This document shows, piece by piece, positions 54,582-63,341 of a stretch of 64,000 nucleotides of DNA. Position numbers and translations under genes: made by a program. The notes under the pieces are model-generated. The model searched no databases. It saw only the letters and a program-made list of their open reading frames with translations, and had not been told where the DNA came from. The DNA is from Allobosea sp. CS1GBMeth4. GTDB lineage: Bacteria > Pseudomonadota > Alphaproteobacteria > Rhizobiales > Beijerinckiaceae. Within the stretch, counting starts at the first letter, position 1. Each line of letters starts with the position of its first letter. The stretch lies in assembly GCF_900185715.1 (NCBI RefSeq), contig NZ_FYAS01000016.1, positions 124,001-188,000 on the forward strand. Direction: 5' to 3'.

Positions 54582-56132
54582 ATGAAAACGCATGTCGCCG
54601 GGCTTGCGGGCCTGATGCTGTTCGCAGGCCTGCAGGGGCAGGCCCTGGCCGAGGAGACCGTTCTCAGGGTCAGCTCCGGCGCCAGCAACGTCACCACCCT
54701 CGACGCCCATCGCGCCAGCGCGACCGACGACAAGTCGCTGATCGGCTGGCTCTACAACGGTCTCGTGCGCTTCAAGCCCGGCAGCGCCGATCCCAAGGAC
54801 CTCGAGCCCGATCTGGCCGAGCGCTGGGAAACCTCCGCGGACGGCAAGGTCTGGACCTTCCACCTGCGCAAGGGCGTCAGGTTCCATGGCGACTGGGGCA
54901 CGCTCGACGCAGACGACGTCGTCTACTCGCTGCAGCGCGCCGCCGATCCGAAGCGCTCGACCTTCTCCTCGGACTTCTCGGCGATCGGCAAGGTCGAGAA
55001 GCTCGACGACCTCACCGTCCGCGTCACGCTGAAATATCCGGACGTCAATTTCCTCGGCCGCGTCTCCAACTACCATGGCGGCAACATCGTCAGCCGCAAG
55101 GCCGGCGAGGAGCTGGGGGACCGCTACGGCGCCAGGCCGGTCGGAACCGGCCCCTTCACCTTCGTCGAACAGGTGACCCAGCAATATGTGAAGCTCGCCG
55201 CCAATCCCGACTATTTCCGCGGCAAGCCGAAGATCGACACGATCATGATGCGAGCCATCCCCTCCGACAGCGCGCGCGAGCTCGCCTTCACCTCCGGCGA
55301 GCTCGACCTGTTCTATGGCAAGCGCGAGCAGCGCTGGGTCGATGCCGCCCGCCGCCGCCCGGGCTTCAACGTCGAGATCTTCCGGCCCGGCGAGTACCGG
55401 CTGCTGCACATCAACCGCAGCCAGCCGCCGCTCGACGACATCCGCGTGCGCCGCGCCATCGCCGCCGCGATCAACGTCGACGATCTCGTGCGCTATGTCG
55501 GCAAGGATGTCGGGCCCAAGGGCTGCTCCGTCGTCCCGCCCGGCTATCTCGGCGAGGATTGCTCGGTCGGCTACGGCTTCGACCTCGCCAGGGCCAGGGC
55601 CCTGCTGGCGGAGGCCGGCCACAAGGACGGCATCGCCATCAAGGCGATCGTCTCCAACATCTCGGCGCAGCAGCCCTTCATGGAGATCATCCAGGCGCAG
55701 CTCGCCAAGGCCGGGATCAAGCTCGAGATGCAGGTCGTCGACCACGCCACCTATCAGAGCCAGAGCCGCAAGGATCTGAGCGGCCTCGTCTTCTACGGCG
55801 CGGCCCGCTTCCCGATCGCCGACACCTATCTCAGCGAGTTCTTCCACTCGCGCGCCACCGTGGGCACCCCGACCGCCGCCACCAATTTCTCGCACTGCGC
55901 CGTCGCCGACAAGGAGATCGAGGATGCGCGGACGGCGCCGGATGCCGAGGCCCAGAAGGCGCTCTGGAAGGAGGCCCAGCGCAAGATCATGGACGATGTC
56001 TGCGCGATTCCCCTGTTCGAGCTGCGTCAGGTCTGGGCCCGCAGCGACAGGCTCGATTTCGGCTACGAGCTGAAGGGCGCGCTCAATCTCGCCCCGCCGA
56101 TCACCGAGAAGACCACGCTGAAGCCGCGCTGA
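54582..56132 (+). CDS. Family-5 (peptide-type) ABC substrate-binding protein
   Basis: A 516-residue periplasmic SBP. Sec signal residues 1-23 (ending QALA). Family motifs: VTTLDAHRAS, LRKGVRFHGDWGTLDADDV, PVGTGPFTF and LLHINRSQPPLDDIRVRRAI. GAGGGG is 6 nt before the ATG. It differs from the paralogue trio at 9-15 kb. Its likely permeases are at 62397 and 63338, separated from it by oxidase genes. Confidence 0.92.
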   Translation: MKTHVAGLAGLMLFAGLQGQALAEETVLRVSSGASNVTTLDAHRASATDDKSLIGWLYNGLVRFKPGSADPKDLEPDLAERWETSADGKVWTFHLRKGVRFHGDWGTLDADDVVYSLQRAADPKRSTFSSDFSAIGKVEKLDDLTVRVTLKYPDVNFLGRVSNYHGGNIVSRKAGEELGDRYGARPVGTGPFTFVEQVTQQYVKLAANPDYFRGKPKIDTIMMRAIPSDSARELAFTSGELDLFYGKREQRWVDAARRRPGFNVEIFRPGEYRLLHINRSQPPLDDIRVRRAIAAAINVDDLVRYVGKDVGPKGCSVVPPGYLGEDCSVGYGFDLARARALLAEAGHKDGIAIKAIVSNISAQQPFMEIIQAQLAKAGIKLEMQVVDHATYQSQSRKDLSGLVFYGAARFPIADTYLSEFFHSRATVGTPTAATNFSHCAVADKEIEDARTAPDAEAQKALWKEAQRKIMDDVCAIPLFELRQVWARSDRLDFGYELKGALNLAPPITEKTTLKPR

Positions 56133-56142
56133 GGGGTCTCGC

Positions 56143-57492
56143 GTGGAGGCGGTACGCCGGCTCGCGGCCTATGTCGCCAAGGCGCGCGAAGACCCGCTGG
56201 CCGACGATCTGCGGGAAGCGGCTTGTCGGGTCGTTCTCGATCTCGTGGCCGCGGCGCTGCCCGGGATCGATGCGCCGGGCCCGCGCGCGGTCCGGCGCGT
56301 AGCCTCGGCGACGACGGCCGGCGGAACCCTTCCCATCTGGTTCACCGGGCAGCGGGCTGGCCTTGCCGGCGCGATCTGGTGCAACGCCTCCGCCGCGGCG
56401 GCGCTCGATCTCGACGACGGCCACCGCATCGCACGCGGACATCCCGGCGCGGCAATCGTTCCGGCGGCCTTCGCCGCGGCCGAGGAGTCCGGCGCGACGA
56501 CGGAAGAACTGCTGCGGGCGATCGCCATCGGCTACGAGGTCGGCCTCGCCGTCGGCGCGGCTCGGCGCTTCTACGCGAATACCGGGATGTGGTCGGGCTA
56601 TGGCGTCGTCGCGGCGCTGGGCGCCCTCAGGCGGACGCCGCCGGACGTGCTGGCCCATGCCTTCGCCATCGCCGGCATCAGCGCACCGAATCAGCTCCAT
56701 GCCGGTGCCGGCCCGCTCTTCCCGGCGCAGGAGGGCAACGACGTCAAGGAAGGCATCGCCTGGTCGAGCCTGACCGCGGTCAACGCCCTCCTCCTCGCCG
56801 AAGCCGGGCACAGCGGGCCGCTCGCCCTGCTCGATCAGGCCGAGCACTTTCGGCTCGAGCAGCTCGGCGACGGCCTCGGCCGGCAGCGCTACATCGCCCG
56901 CAACTACATGAAGTTCCATGCCTGCTGCCGGCATGTCCATGCGCCGGTCGACGCCCTGCTCGGCCTCGCCGCGGAGCATCGGTTCGCGCCCGAGAGCATC
57001 GAAGCGATCGAGGTCGCGACCTATGCCGGCGCCCTGCGCATCGCCAACCGGCCGCAGCCCGGCGGCTTCACCGACATCCAGTTCAGCATCCCCTACTGCC
57101 TGGCGCTCGTCGCGATCGACGGGCCCGGCGCCCTGCTGCCGCTGACGGCGTCGGCGCTGGATCGCCCCGATGCCGTCGCCCTGGCGCGGAAGGTCTCGCT
57201 CCACCTCGACCCCGAGCTCGACGCCCGCTTCCCGGCGCAGACGCTGTCGCGCGTCACCGTCCGCAGTGCCGGGCGCGCGTTCACCTCGCCGGTGACCGCG
57301 CCGCGCGGCGAAGCGAGCGCGCCGCCCTCCTGGTCCGAGCTCGAAGACAAGTTGCGGCGGGCAAGCCGCTTCGCCGCAACGCCGGCTCAGCAGGATCAGC
57401 TGATCGGGGCCTGCCGCCGGCTGCGCGACGGCGATCATGCGCCGCTGCTCGGCGCACTCGCCGCGATCAGGCTGGATTCGGCGTCAGGATAG
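56143..57492 (+). CDS. MmgE/PrpD-family protein
   Basis: 449 residues starting with GTG (GAGGGG 6 nt upstream). The MmgE/PrpD fold covers 2-methylcitrate dehydratase, cis-aconitate decarboxylase and iminodisuccinate epimerase. N-terminal DLVAAALPG, the LDLDDGHRIARGHPGAAIVPAA active-site region and YMKFHACCRHVHAPVDALL are clear family motifs. It is 10 nt after the SBP gene, so it probably acts in catabolism of the imported compound, as a dehydratase or epimerase. Not a housekeeping PrpD: no prpB/C is present. Confidence 0.88.
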   Translation: MEAVRRLAAYVAKAREDPLADDLREAACRVVLDLVAAALPGIDAPGPRAVRRVASATTAGGTLPIWFTGQRAGLAGAIWCNASAAAALDLDDGHRIARGHPGAAIVPAAFAAAEESGATTEELLRAIAIGYEVGLAVGAARRFYANTGMWSGYGVVAALGALRRTPPDVLAHAFAIAGISAPNQLHAGAGPLFPAQEGNDVKEGIAWSSLTAVNALLLAEAGHSGPLALLDQAEHFRLEQLGDGLGRQRYIARNYMKFHACCRHVHAPVDALLGLAAEHRFAPESIEAIEVATYAGALRIANRPQPGGFTDIQFSIPYCLALVAIDGPGALLPLTASALDRPDAVALARKVSLHLDPELDARFPAQTLSRVTVRSAGRAFTSPVTAPRGEASAPPSWSELEDKLRRASRFAATPAQQDQLIGACRRLRDGDHAPLLGALAAIRLDSASG

Positions 57493-58390
57493 TCCGCGAG
57501 ATCTCAGCCGCCGCCTCGCGCGCGCTCGCGAGGAAGGCATCGACCAGCCTGGCGTTGCGGCTGTCGCGGTTGCGGCAGAGCTGGAAATCGAGCTGAAATT
57601 CCGGCTCGAAGCGGCGGATCGCGATCCTGTCGCGCAGGCCGCCGACGATCAGCGGATGCACCAGCGAGACGCCGACTCCGGCCGCGACGAATTCGCAGAG
57701 CGTCGGCGAGACGTTCGCCACCATGACCACCTCAGGCGTGACGCCATGGCTCTCCAGGACCCGGCTGATGCTGCGATTGGTGTGGCTCTCCGGATCGAAC
57801 GAGACGAACGGGACCCCGGCGAGGTCCGCCGGGACGATGACCTCCTTCGCCGCGAGCTCATGGCCCAGCGGCAGGATGCAGACGACCGGATGCCCCATCA
57901 TCGGCTCGGCATCGACGTAAGGGTTGTCGACCGGGGCGATGATCAGCCCGACATCGAGCTTGTGCGTCACGAGGGCGTCGGCGATCCATTGCGAGCTGCG
58001 CGACTGGACCGAGCAGAACACACCCGGCTGCCGCGCCAGGAAGCGCGAGGTCGCCTCCTGGATGAACGATCCGGAGAGCGCCGGCATCACGCCGATCAGG
58101 AGCCGGCTCTGCTCGTCGCGCCGGATCGCCTCGACCGCGTTCTCGACCTGGCGCACGCCGGCGAAGATCCGGTCGATCTCCTCGTAGAGCCGCATGCCGC
58201 GCCGTGTCGCCACCAGCCGGCCCTTCACCCGGTCGAACAGGCGCAGGGCCGTATCCTCCTCCAGATGCGCGATCAGCTTGCTCATCGCCGGCTGCGAGAC
58301 GTTCATCATCTCGGCCGCGCGGCTGACGGTGCCGTATTCGATCACCGCCTTGAAAGCCTCGACCTGGCGCAGATTGAGCCGCCTTACCAT
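57467..58390 (-). CDS. LysR-family transcriptional regulator
   Basis: A 307-residue LysR protein: N-terminal HTH (NLRQVEAFKAVIEYGTVSRAAEMMNVSQPAMSKLIAHLE) and a periplasmic-binding-like effector domain (LLIGVMPALSGSF, CEFVAAGVGVSLVHPL). Divergent from the oxidase operon with a 90-nt shared gap; it is the likely activator. Its last 26 bases overlap the end of the convergent MmgE/PrpD gene. Longer in-frame extension upstream is antisense to the oxidase gene and not real. Confidence 0.92.
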   Translation of the reverse strand: MVRRLNLRQVEAFKAVIEYGTVSRAAEMMNVSQPAMSKLIAHLEEDTALRLFDRVKGRLVATRRGMRLYEEIDRIFAGVRQVENAVEAIRRDEQSRLLIGVMPALSGSFIQEATSRFLARQPGVFCSVQSRSSQWIADALVTHKLDVGLIIAPVDNPYVDAEPMMGHPVVCILPLGHELAAKEVIVPADLAGVPFVSFDPESHTNRSISRVLESHGVTPEVVMVANVSPTLCEFVAAGVGVSLVHPLIVGGLRDRIAIRRFEPEFQLDFQLCRNRDSRNARLVDAFLASAREAAAEISRTILTPNPA

Positions 58391-58429
58391 CGCATAACCC
58401 TGAGGAATAGAGCTGAGAGAAAAACGACT

Positions 58430-58459
58430 TTGACGAAATACAATATCGCTCCCTAACGT
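58430..58459 (+). promoter_or_regulatory. Candidate promoter of the oxidase operon
   Basis: TTGACG (58430-58435) and TAACGT (58454-58459) with 18-nt spacing form a plausible sigma-70 promoter 21 nt before the oxidase ATG. The AT-rich stretch GAAATACAATAT within it also occurs at 7757-7768. LysR binding here is inferred. Confidence 0.4.
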
Positions 58460-58480
58460 CGGAGCGCGAGAGGGAATTTC

Positions 58481-59599
58481 ATGCGGCCGGACATCGTCGT
58501 CATCGGGGGAGGAACGGTCGGCGCCGCCATCGCCTACGGCCTCGCCGGCAAGTGCAACAAGGTGCTGCTGCTCGACGGCGACGACGGCGACTTCCGCGCG
58601 GCGCGGGCGAATTTCGGGTTGGTCTGGCTGCAGGGCAAGGGCCTCGGCATGCCGGCCTATCAGGCGCTGACGCGCGCCAGCATCGCGCTCTGGCGCGGCT
58701 TCACCGAGCGCCTCGAGGCCGAGACGGCGATCGATCTCGCCTATGAGCAGAATGGCGGCCTCGCCTTCTGCCTGGGCGAGGACGCCTTCGAGAAGCGCCG
58801 CCTCGACCTGCTGCGGCTCCATAACCAGCGCGGCGACGGCGAGCCGGATTGGGAGATGCTCGACCGCCCGGCGCTGGAGCGCCTTCTGCCGAAGGTGACG
58901 CTCGGCCCCGACGTCGCCGGCGCCAGCTTCGGGCGGCATGACGGGCACGCCAACCCGTTGCGGTTGCTCGCGGCCATGCATGCCGGCGTGCTGCGCCATG
59001 GCGGCGCATTGCGCCATCGCGCCCGGGTCCGGCGGATCGAGCCGGCCGGCACCGATTTCAAGCTCACGCTCGACGGCGAGACGCTGGTGGCGCCGCGGGT
59101 CGTCATCGCCGCCGGCCTCGGCTCGCCCGAACTGGCCCGGCAGGTCGGGCTCGACGTGCCGTTGCGCCCGGAGCGCGGCCAGGTGCTGGTCACCGAGCGG
59201 CTCGAACCCTTCCTGCCCCTGCCGGCGAGCGGCCTGCGCCAGACCGGCGAGGGCACGGTGATGATCGGCGCGACCAAGGACGATCCCGGCTTCGACGTCT
59301 CCACCACCGGCGAGGCCGCGGCGAGGCTCAGCCGCAAGACGGTGCAGATCGTCCCGGCGCTCGCCCGGGTCGGCCTCGTCCGGCAATGGGCCGGCCTGCG
59401 CATCATGACGCCGGACAGCTACCCGATCTATGCGCAGTCGCAGAGTCATCCCGGGGCCTTCGTCGCGCTCTGCCATTCCGGGGTGACACTCGCGGCCTTC
59501 CATGCCGAGGACCTCGCCTCGGCCATCGCGGCGGGCAGCCTGCCCGGGCGCCTGTCTCCCTTCCATCAGAGTCGGTTCGATGTTCCGCAAGCTGCATGA
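58481..59599 (+). CDS. FAD-dependent DAO-type oxidoreductase (probable beta subunit of a trimeric amine dehydrogenase)
   Basis: A 372-residue D-amino-acid-oxidase-fold flavoprotein. Dinucleotide motif VIGGGTVGAAIAYGLAG (7-23); C-terminal QWAGLRIMTPDSYPIYA and CHSGVTLAAFHA complete the FAD/substrate region. Homologous subunits (HcnC, OoxB, LhpB) oxidise imino or secondary-amine carbon-nitrogen bonds. It overlaps the next gene, a [2Fe-2S] protein, by 20 nt. First gene of the LysR-controlled operon. Confidence 0.9.
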   Translation: MRPDIVVIGGGTVGAAIAYGLAGKCNKVLLLDGDDGDFRAARANFGLVWLQGKGLGMPAYQALTRASIALWRGFTERLEAETAIDLAYEQNGGLAFCLGEDAFEKRRLDLLRLHNQRGDGEPDWEMLDRPALERLLPKVTLGPDVAGASFGRHDGHANPLRLLAAMHAGVLRHGGALRHRARVRRIEPAGTDFKLTLDGETLVAPRVVIAAGLGSPELARQVGLDVPLRPERGQVLVTERLEPFLPLPASGLRQTGEGTVMIGATKDDPGFDVSTTGEAAARLSRKTVQIVPALARVGLVRQWAGLRIMTPDSYPIYAQSQSHPGAFVALCHSGVTLAAFHAEDLASAIAAGSLPGRLSPFHQSRFDVPQAA

Positions 59600-59876
59600 C
59601 CCGGGACCGCAGGCGGTCACCATCTTCATCGACGGGCGCCCCGTCGTCGCGGAACCGGGCGAAAGCGTCGCCGCCGTGCTGCTGCGCCAGCAGGAGGGTT
59701 GGAACCGGACCACGCCGGTCTCGCAAAGCCCGCGCGCGCCCTACTGCATGATGGGCGTCTGCTTCGAATGCCTGGTCGAGATCGACGGCCAGGGCTCGGT
59801 GCAGAGCTGCCTGACGCCCGTCGCCGCCGGCATGCGCATCGCCCGCCAGCAGGGGCGCCGGAGCCTGTCGGCATGA
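59580..59876 (+). CDS. Small [2Fe-2S] ferredoxin-like subunit (HcnA/gamma type)
   Basis: A 98-residue protein with a plant-type [2Fe-2S] motif: Cys56, Cys61, Cys64 and Cys77 (Cx4Cx2Cx12C). It is the electron-transfer subunit of HcnABC/octopine-oxidase/D-hydroxyproline-dehydrogenase-like complexes. Start and stop overlap both neighbouring flavoprotein genes, consistent with a stoichiometric complex. Confidence 0.9.
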   Translation: MFRKLHDPGPQAVTIFIDGRPVVAEPGESVAAVLLRQQEGWNRTTPVSQSPRAPYCMMGVCFECLVEIDGQGSVQSCLTPVAAGMRIARQQGRRSLSA

Positions 59877-61273
59877 GCGAGCATACCGATCTCCTGATCG
59901 TCGGCGCCGGCCCCGCCGGCATGGCCGCCGCGATCGCCGCCCGCCGCCACGGTCTGTCCGTCCGCCTCGTCGACGAGCAGCCGGCGCCCGGCGGCCAGAT
60001 CTGGCGCGGCATCGAGACCGTCGCCGCGACGCCGCGCGCGGCGCGGCTCGGCGAGAGCTATCTTTCGGGTGCCGACCGCGCCGCGGCCTTCCGCGCCTGC
60101 GGTGCTCTGTACGAACCGGAAAGCCAGCTCTGGCAGATCGAGCCGGGCTTCCGCGCCTTCATCACGCGGGGCGGCAAGGCCCGCATCGTGACCGCAGAGG
60201 CGATCATCCTCGCGACCGGCGCGCAGGAACGGCCGGTGCCCTTCCCCGGCTGGACGCTGCCGGGCGTTCTGACGGTCGGCGCCGCGCAGATCCTGCTGAA
60301 GACGGCCGATTCCGTGCCGGAGAAACCGGTCTGGATCGCCGGCTGCGGGCCGCTGCCGCTGCTCTACATGACCCAGCTTCTGGCCGCGGGCGGCCGGATC
60401 GCCGGCTTCCTCGACACCACCGCGCGCGGGCGCGTCCGAGCGGCCCTGCGCCATCTGCCGCAGGGGCTCGGCCGTCTCGGCGATCTCATGAAAGGGCTGT
60501 CCTGGTCGCTGGCGCTGCGCCGGGCCGGCATCCCGACCATTCGCCACGTCACCGAGCTCGTCGCCGAGGGCGAAGGCCGGCTCCAGCGCCTGCGCTACCG
60601 CGCGGAAGACGGCCGCGAGGCCGAAGTCCCCGCCGAGGTGCTGCTCGTCCATGAGGGCGTGGTACCGAATATCCACGCAGCGCTCGCGCTCGGCTGCGCC
60701 GTGCGCTGGCATGCCGGCCAGCATTGCTATGTCCCGGTGCTCGACGCCTGGGGCGAGACCACGCAGGCCAATATCTTCATCGCCGGCGACGGCGCCGGCA
60801 TCGGCGGCGCCGAGGCGGCCGAACCGCGCGGGCGGCTCGCGGCATTGCGGGTCGCCGCCAGGCTCGGCCGGCTCGATGACGCCGCGGCCGAGCTCGCCGC
60901 CGCCCCGGAGCGCGGCGCCCTTTCCGGCGCGCTCGCGCTGAGGCCCTTCCTCGACGCGCTCTATGCGCCGCGACCGCAGCTTCATGCACCGCCGGACGAG
61001 ACGCTGGTCTGCCGCTGCGAGGAGGTCACGGCCGGCGAGCTGCGCGCCCGCGCGCTCGAGGGACGGCCCGGCCCGAACCAGCTCAAGGCCTTCACCCGCG
61101 CCGGCATGGGCCCCTGCCAGGGCCGGCAGTGCGGCTACGCCATGGCCCATATCGTCGCCGCCGCGCAGGGCCGCCCCGTCGAGGAGGTCGGCTTCTACCG
61201 GATCAGGCCGCCATTGAAGCCGGTCACGCTCGGCGAGCTCGCCAGCCTCGACGAGCAGGAACCGGCGGCATGA
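59873..61273 (+). CDS. FAD/NAD(P)-binding oxidoreductase with C-terminal Fe-S domain (alpha subunit)
   Basis: 466 residues, OoxA/HcnB-like. FAD motif IVGAGPAGMAAAIAARRHG; ILATGAQERPVPFPGW; second nucleotide motif IAGCGPLPLLYMTQLL; IAGDGAGIGGAEAAEPRG. A C-terminal BFD-like domain has Cys380, Cys382, Cys415 and Cys420 for another Fe-S cluster. With the two preceding genes it forms a beta-gamma-alpha amine/opine dehydrogenase set, donating electrons to the respiratory chain. Confidence 0.9.
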   Translation: MSEHTDLLIVGAGPAGMAAAIAARRHGLSVRLVDEQPAPGGQIWRGIETVAATPRAARLGESYLSGADRAAAFRACGALYEPESQLWQIEPGFRAFITRGGKARIVTAEAIILATGAQERPVPFPGWTLPGVLTVGAAQILLKTADSVPEKPVWIAGCGPLPLLYMTQLLAAGGRIAGFLDTTARGRVRAALRHLPQGLGRLGDLMKGLSWSLALRRAGIPTIRHVTELVAEGEGRLQRLRYRAEDGREAEVPAEVLLVHEGVVPNIHAALALGCAVRWHAGQHCYVPVLDAWGETTQANIFIAGDGAGIGGAEAAEPRGRLAALRVAARLGRLDDAAAELAAAPERGALSGALALRPFLDALYAPRPQLHAPPDETLVCRCEEVTAGELRARALEGRPGPNQLKAFTRAGMGPCQGRQCGYAMAHIVAAAQGRPVEEVGFYRIRPPLKPVTLGELASLDEQEPAA

Positions 61274-62400
61274 GCGAGGCCACATTCGACGTGGTCGTAA
61301 TCGGCGGCGGCCTGCACGGCCTCTCCGCCGCGCTCCACCTGGCGCGCGCCGGGCGCAAGGTCGCGCTGGTCGAGCGGCGCTGGACCGGCCGCCACGCCTC
61401 CGGCGCCACGGCGGCGGGCGTGCGCACGCTCGGCCGCGACATCGCGGAGATTCCGATCTCGCTCGAGGCGATGGCGATGTGGCACCGGATCGAGACCATC
61501 GTCGGCGACGATTGCGGCTTCCATGCCCATGGCCAGATCCGCGTCGCCGAGACGGCCGAGCACATGCCGGCCCTGATCGAGCGGCAGGCCCGCACCCGCG
61601 CGCTGGGATACGATCATGAGGAGCTGATCGACGCCGCCGAGCTGCGCCGCCTCGTGCCGGCGCTGAGCCCGCATTGCGTCGGCGCGCTGGCGGCGCGGCG
61701 CGACGGCGCCGCCGACCCGCACCGCACCATCGCCGCCTTCCGCCGCACCTGCGAAGCCGCGGGCGTCGCCATCGCCGAGGGTTGCGGCGTCGAGGCGGTC
61801 GACCGGATCGGCGGCGACTGGCTGCTGATCTGCGGCAGCAGGCGCTTTCGCGCGCCCCATGTCGTCAACGCCGCCGGCGCCTGGGCCGGCCGGCTCGCCG
61901 CCCTGTTCGGCGACGTGATCCCGCTCGGCGTCCGTGCCTCGATGATGATCGTCACCGAGCGGCTCGCGCCCTTGCTCGATCCCGTGGTCAGCGTCGTCGG
62001 CCGTGCGCTCTCCTTCAAGCAGGCGAGCCAGGGCACGCTGGTGATCGGCGGCGGCCTGCAAGGCTCGGCCGATCTCGACGCTGAGCGCAGCAGCGTCGAT
62101 TTCCGCCGGCTCGCCAGGGGCGCGCGCGCCGCCGGCGATCTCTTCCCCGCAGTGCGCGCGGTGCGGATCGCCCGCTGCTGGACCGGCATCGAGGCGGAAA
62201 CCCGCGACCATATCCCGGTGATCGGCCTCTCGCCGAATACGCCCGGCCTCGTTCATGCCTTCGGCTTCTCCGGGCACGGTTTCCAGCTCGTCCCGGTCGT
62301 CGGCGCCATCCTCGCCGAGCTGGTCTGCGAAGGCCGGTCGCGCCGCGAGATCGCCGCCTTCGCCCCGGGGCGACTGATGCAGGAAAGGGCGGTGGCATGA
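61270..62400 (+). CDS. Second DAO-type FAD oxidoreductase
   Basis: A 376-residue DAO-fold flavoprotein: VVIGGGLHGLSAALHLARAG, GVRTLGRDIAEIP, TRDHIPVIG and FGFSGHGFQLVPVVGA. It is distinct in sequence from the DAO protein at 58481. It overlaps the alpha subunit gene and the permease gene by 4 nt each. It may replace the first DAO subunit in an alternative complex or act alone on the product; sequence alone does not decide. Confidence 0.88.
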   Translation: MSEATFDVVVIGGGLHGLSAALHLARAGRKVALVERRWTGRHASGATAAGVRTLGRDIAEIPISLEAMAMWHRIETIVGDDCGFHAHGQIRVAETAEHMPALIERQARTRALGYDHEELIDAAELRRLVPALSPHCVGALAARRDGAADPHRTIAAFRRTCEAAGVAIAEGCGVEAVDRIGGDWLLICGSRRFRAPHVVNAAGAWAGRLAALFGDVIPLGVRASMMIVTERLAPLLDPVVSVVGRALSFKQASQGTLVIGGGLQGSADLDAERSSVDFRRLARGARAAGDLFPAVRAVRIARCWTGIEAETRDHIPVIGLSPNTPGLVHAFGFSGHGFQLVPVVGAILAELVCEGRSRREIAAFAPGRLMQERAVA

Positions 62401-63341
62401 TCGGCTACCTGGTCAGGCGCATCCTGCTCGCCATCCCCACTCTGTTCGTGATGCTGACCGCGATCTTCGTGCTGGTCCGCCTCGTGCCGGGCGACGCCGC
62501 CTCGGTCATCCTCGGAGACCAGGCCAGCGCCGCCTCGCTCGCCGCGCTCCGGGAAAAGCTCGGCCTGGACCAGCCCGTCCACGTCCAATATCTCAGCTTT
62601 CTCGGCAAGATCCTCAGCGGCGATTTCGGCGAGTCGCTGTCGAGCGGGCGCAGCGTCCTCCGCGAGGTGCTGCTCGTCCTGCCCTCCACGATCGAGCTCA
62701 CCGTCGCCGCCATCGCGATCGGCCTCCTCTTCGGCCTGCCGCTCGGCATCGCCGCGGCGCTCGCCCGCAATGGCTGGGTCGACTATGTCTCGCGCGTCGT
62801 CTCGCTGGTCGGCCTGTCCTTCCCGGCCTTCGTCTCCGGCATCCTGATGCTGATCGTCTTCGCCATCCAGCTCGGCTGGTTCCCGGTGCTCGGCAACACC
62901 AGCGGCGCCGGCAGCTTCGCCGAGCGCATGCGGGCCCTGGCGCTGCCGGCGCTCAATCTCGGCATCATCATGACCGCCTATGTGATGCGCGTGACCCGCG
63001 CCGCCATGCTCGGCGTGCTGACCGAGGACTATATCCGCACCGCCCGCGCCAAGGGCGTCGGCCCGTCCCGGCTCGTCGTCACCCATGCCCTGCGCAACGG
63101 GCTGATCCCGATCATCACCGTGGTCGGGCTCTATTTCGGCACGCTGATCGGCAATTCCGTGCTGACCGAGATCATCTTCAACCGGCCCGGCCTCGGCAAG
63201 CTGATCATCGGCGCCCTCAACGCCCGCGACTACACGCTGCTGCAGGGGCTGATGATCATCTTCGCCATCTGCGTGATCGTCGTGAACACGCTCACCGACC
63301 TCGCCTATGGCCTCGTCGACCCCAGGGTGAAATACTCATGA
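62397..63341 (+). CDS. DppB-type ABC permease
   Basis: A 314-residue permease: DQASAASLAALREKLGLDQPVHVQYL periplasmic region, GDFGESLSSGR, coupling loop RTARAKGVGPSRLVVTHALRNGLIP, and six predicted helices. Overlaps its neighbours by ATGA on both sides, so the oxidase genes and importer form one operon. Likely partner of the SBP at 54582. Confidence 0.93.
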   Translation: MIGYLVRRILLAIPTLFVMLTAIFVLVRLVPGDAASVILGDQASAASLAALREKLGLDQPVHVQYLSFLGKILSGDFGESLSSGRSVLREVLLVLPSTIELTVAAIAIGLLFGLPLGIAAALARNGWVDYVSRVVSLVGLSFPAFVSGILMLIVFAIQLGWFPVLGNTSGAGSFAERMRALALPALNLGIIMTAYVMRVTRAAMLGVLTEDYIRTARAKGVGPSRLVVTHALRNGLIPIITVVGLYFGTLIGNSVLTEIIFNRPGLGKLIIGALNARDYTLLQGLMIIFAICVIVVNTLTDLAYGLVDPRVKYS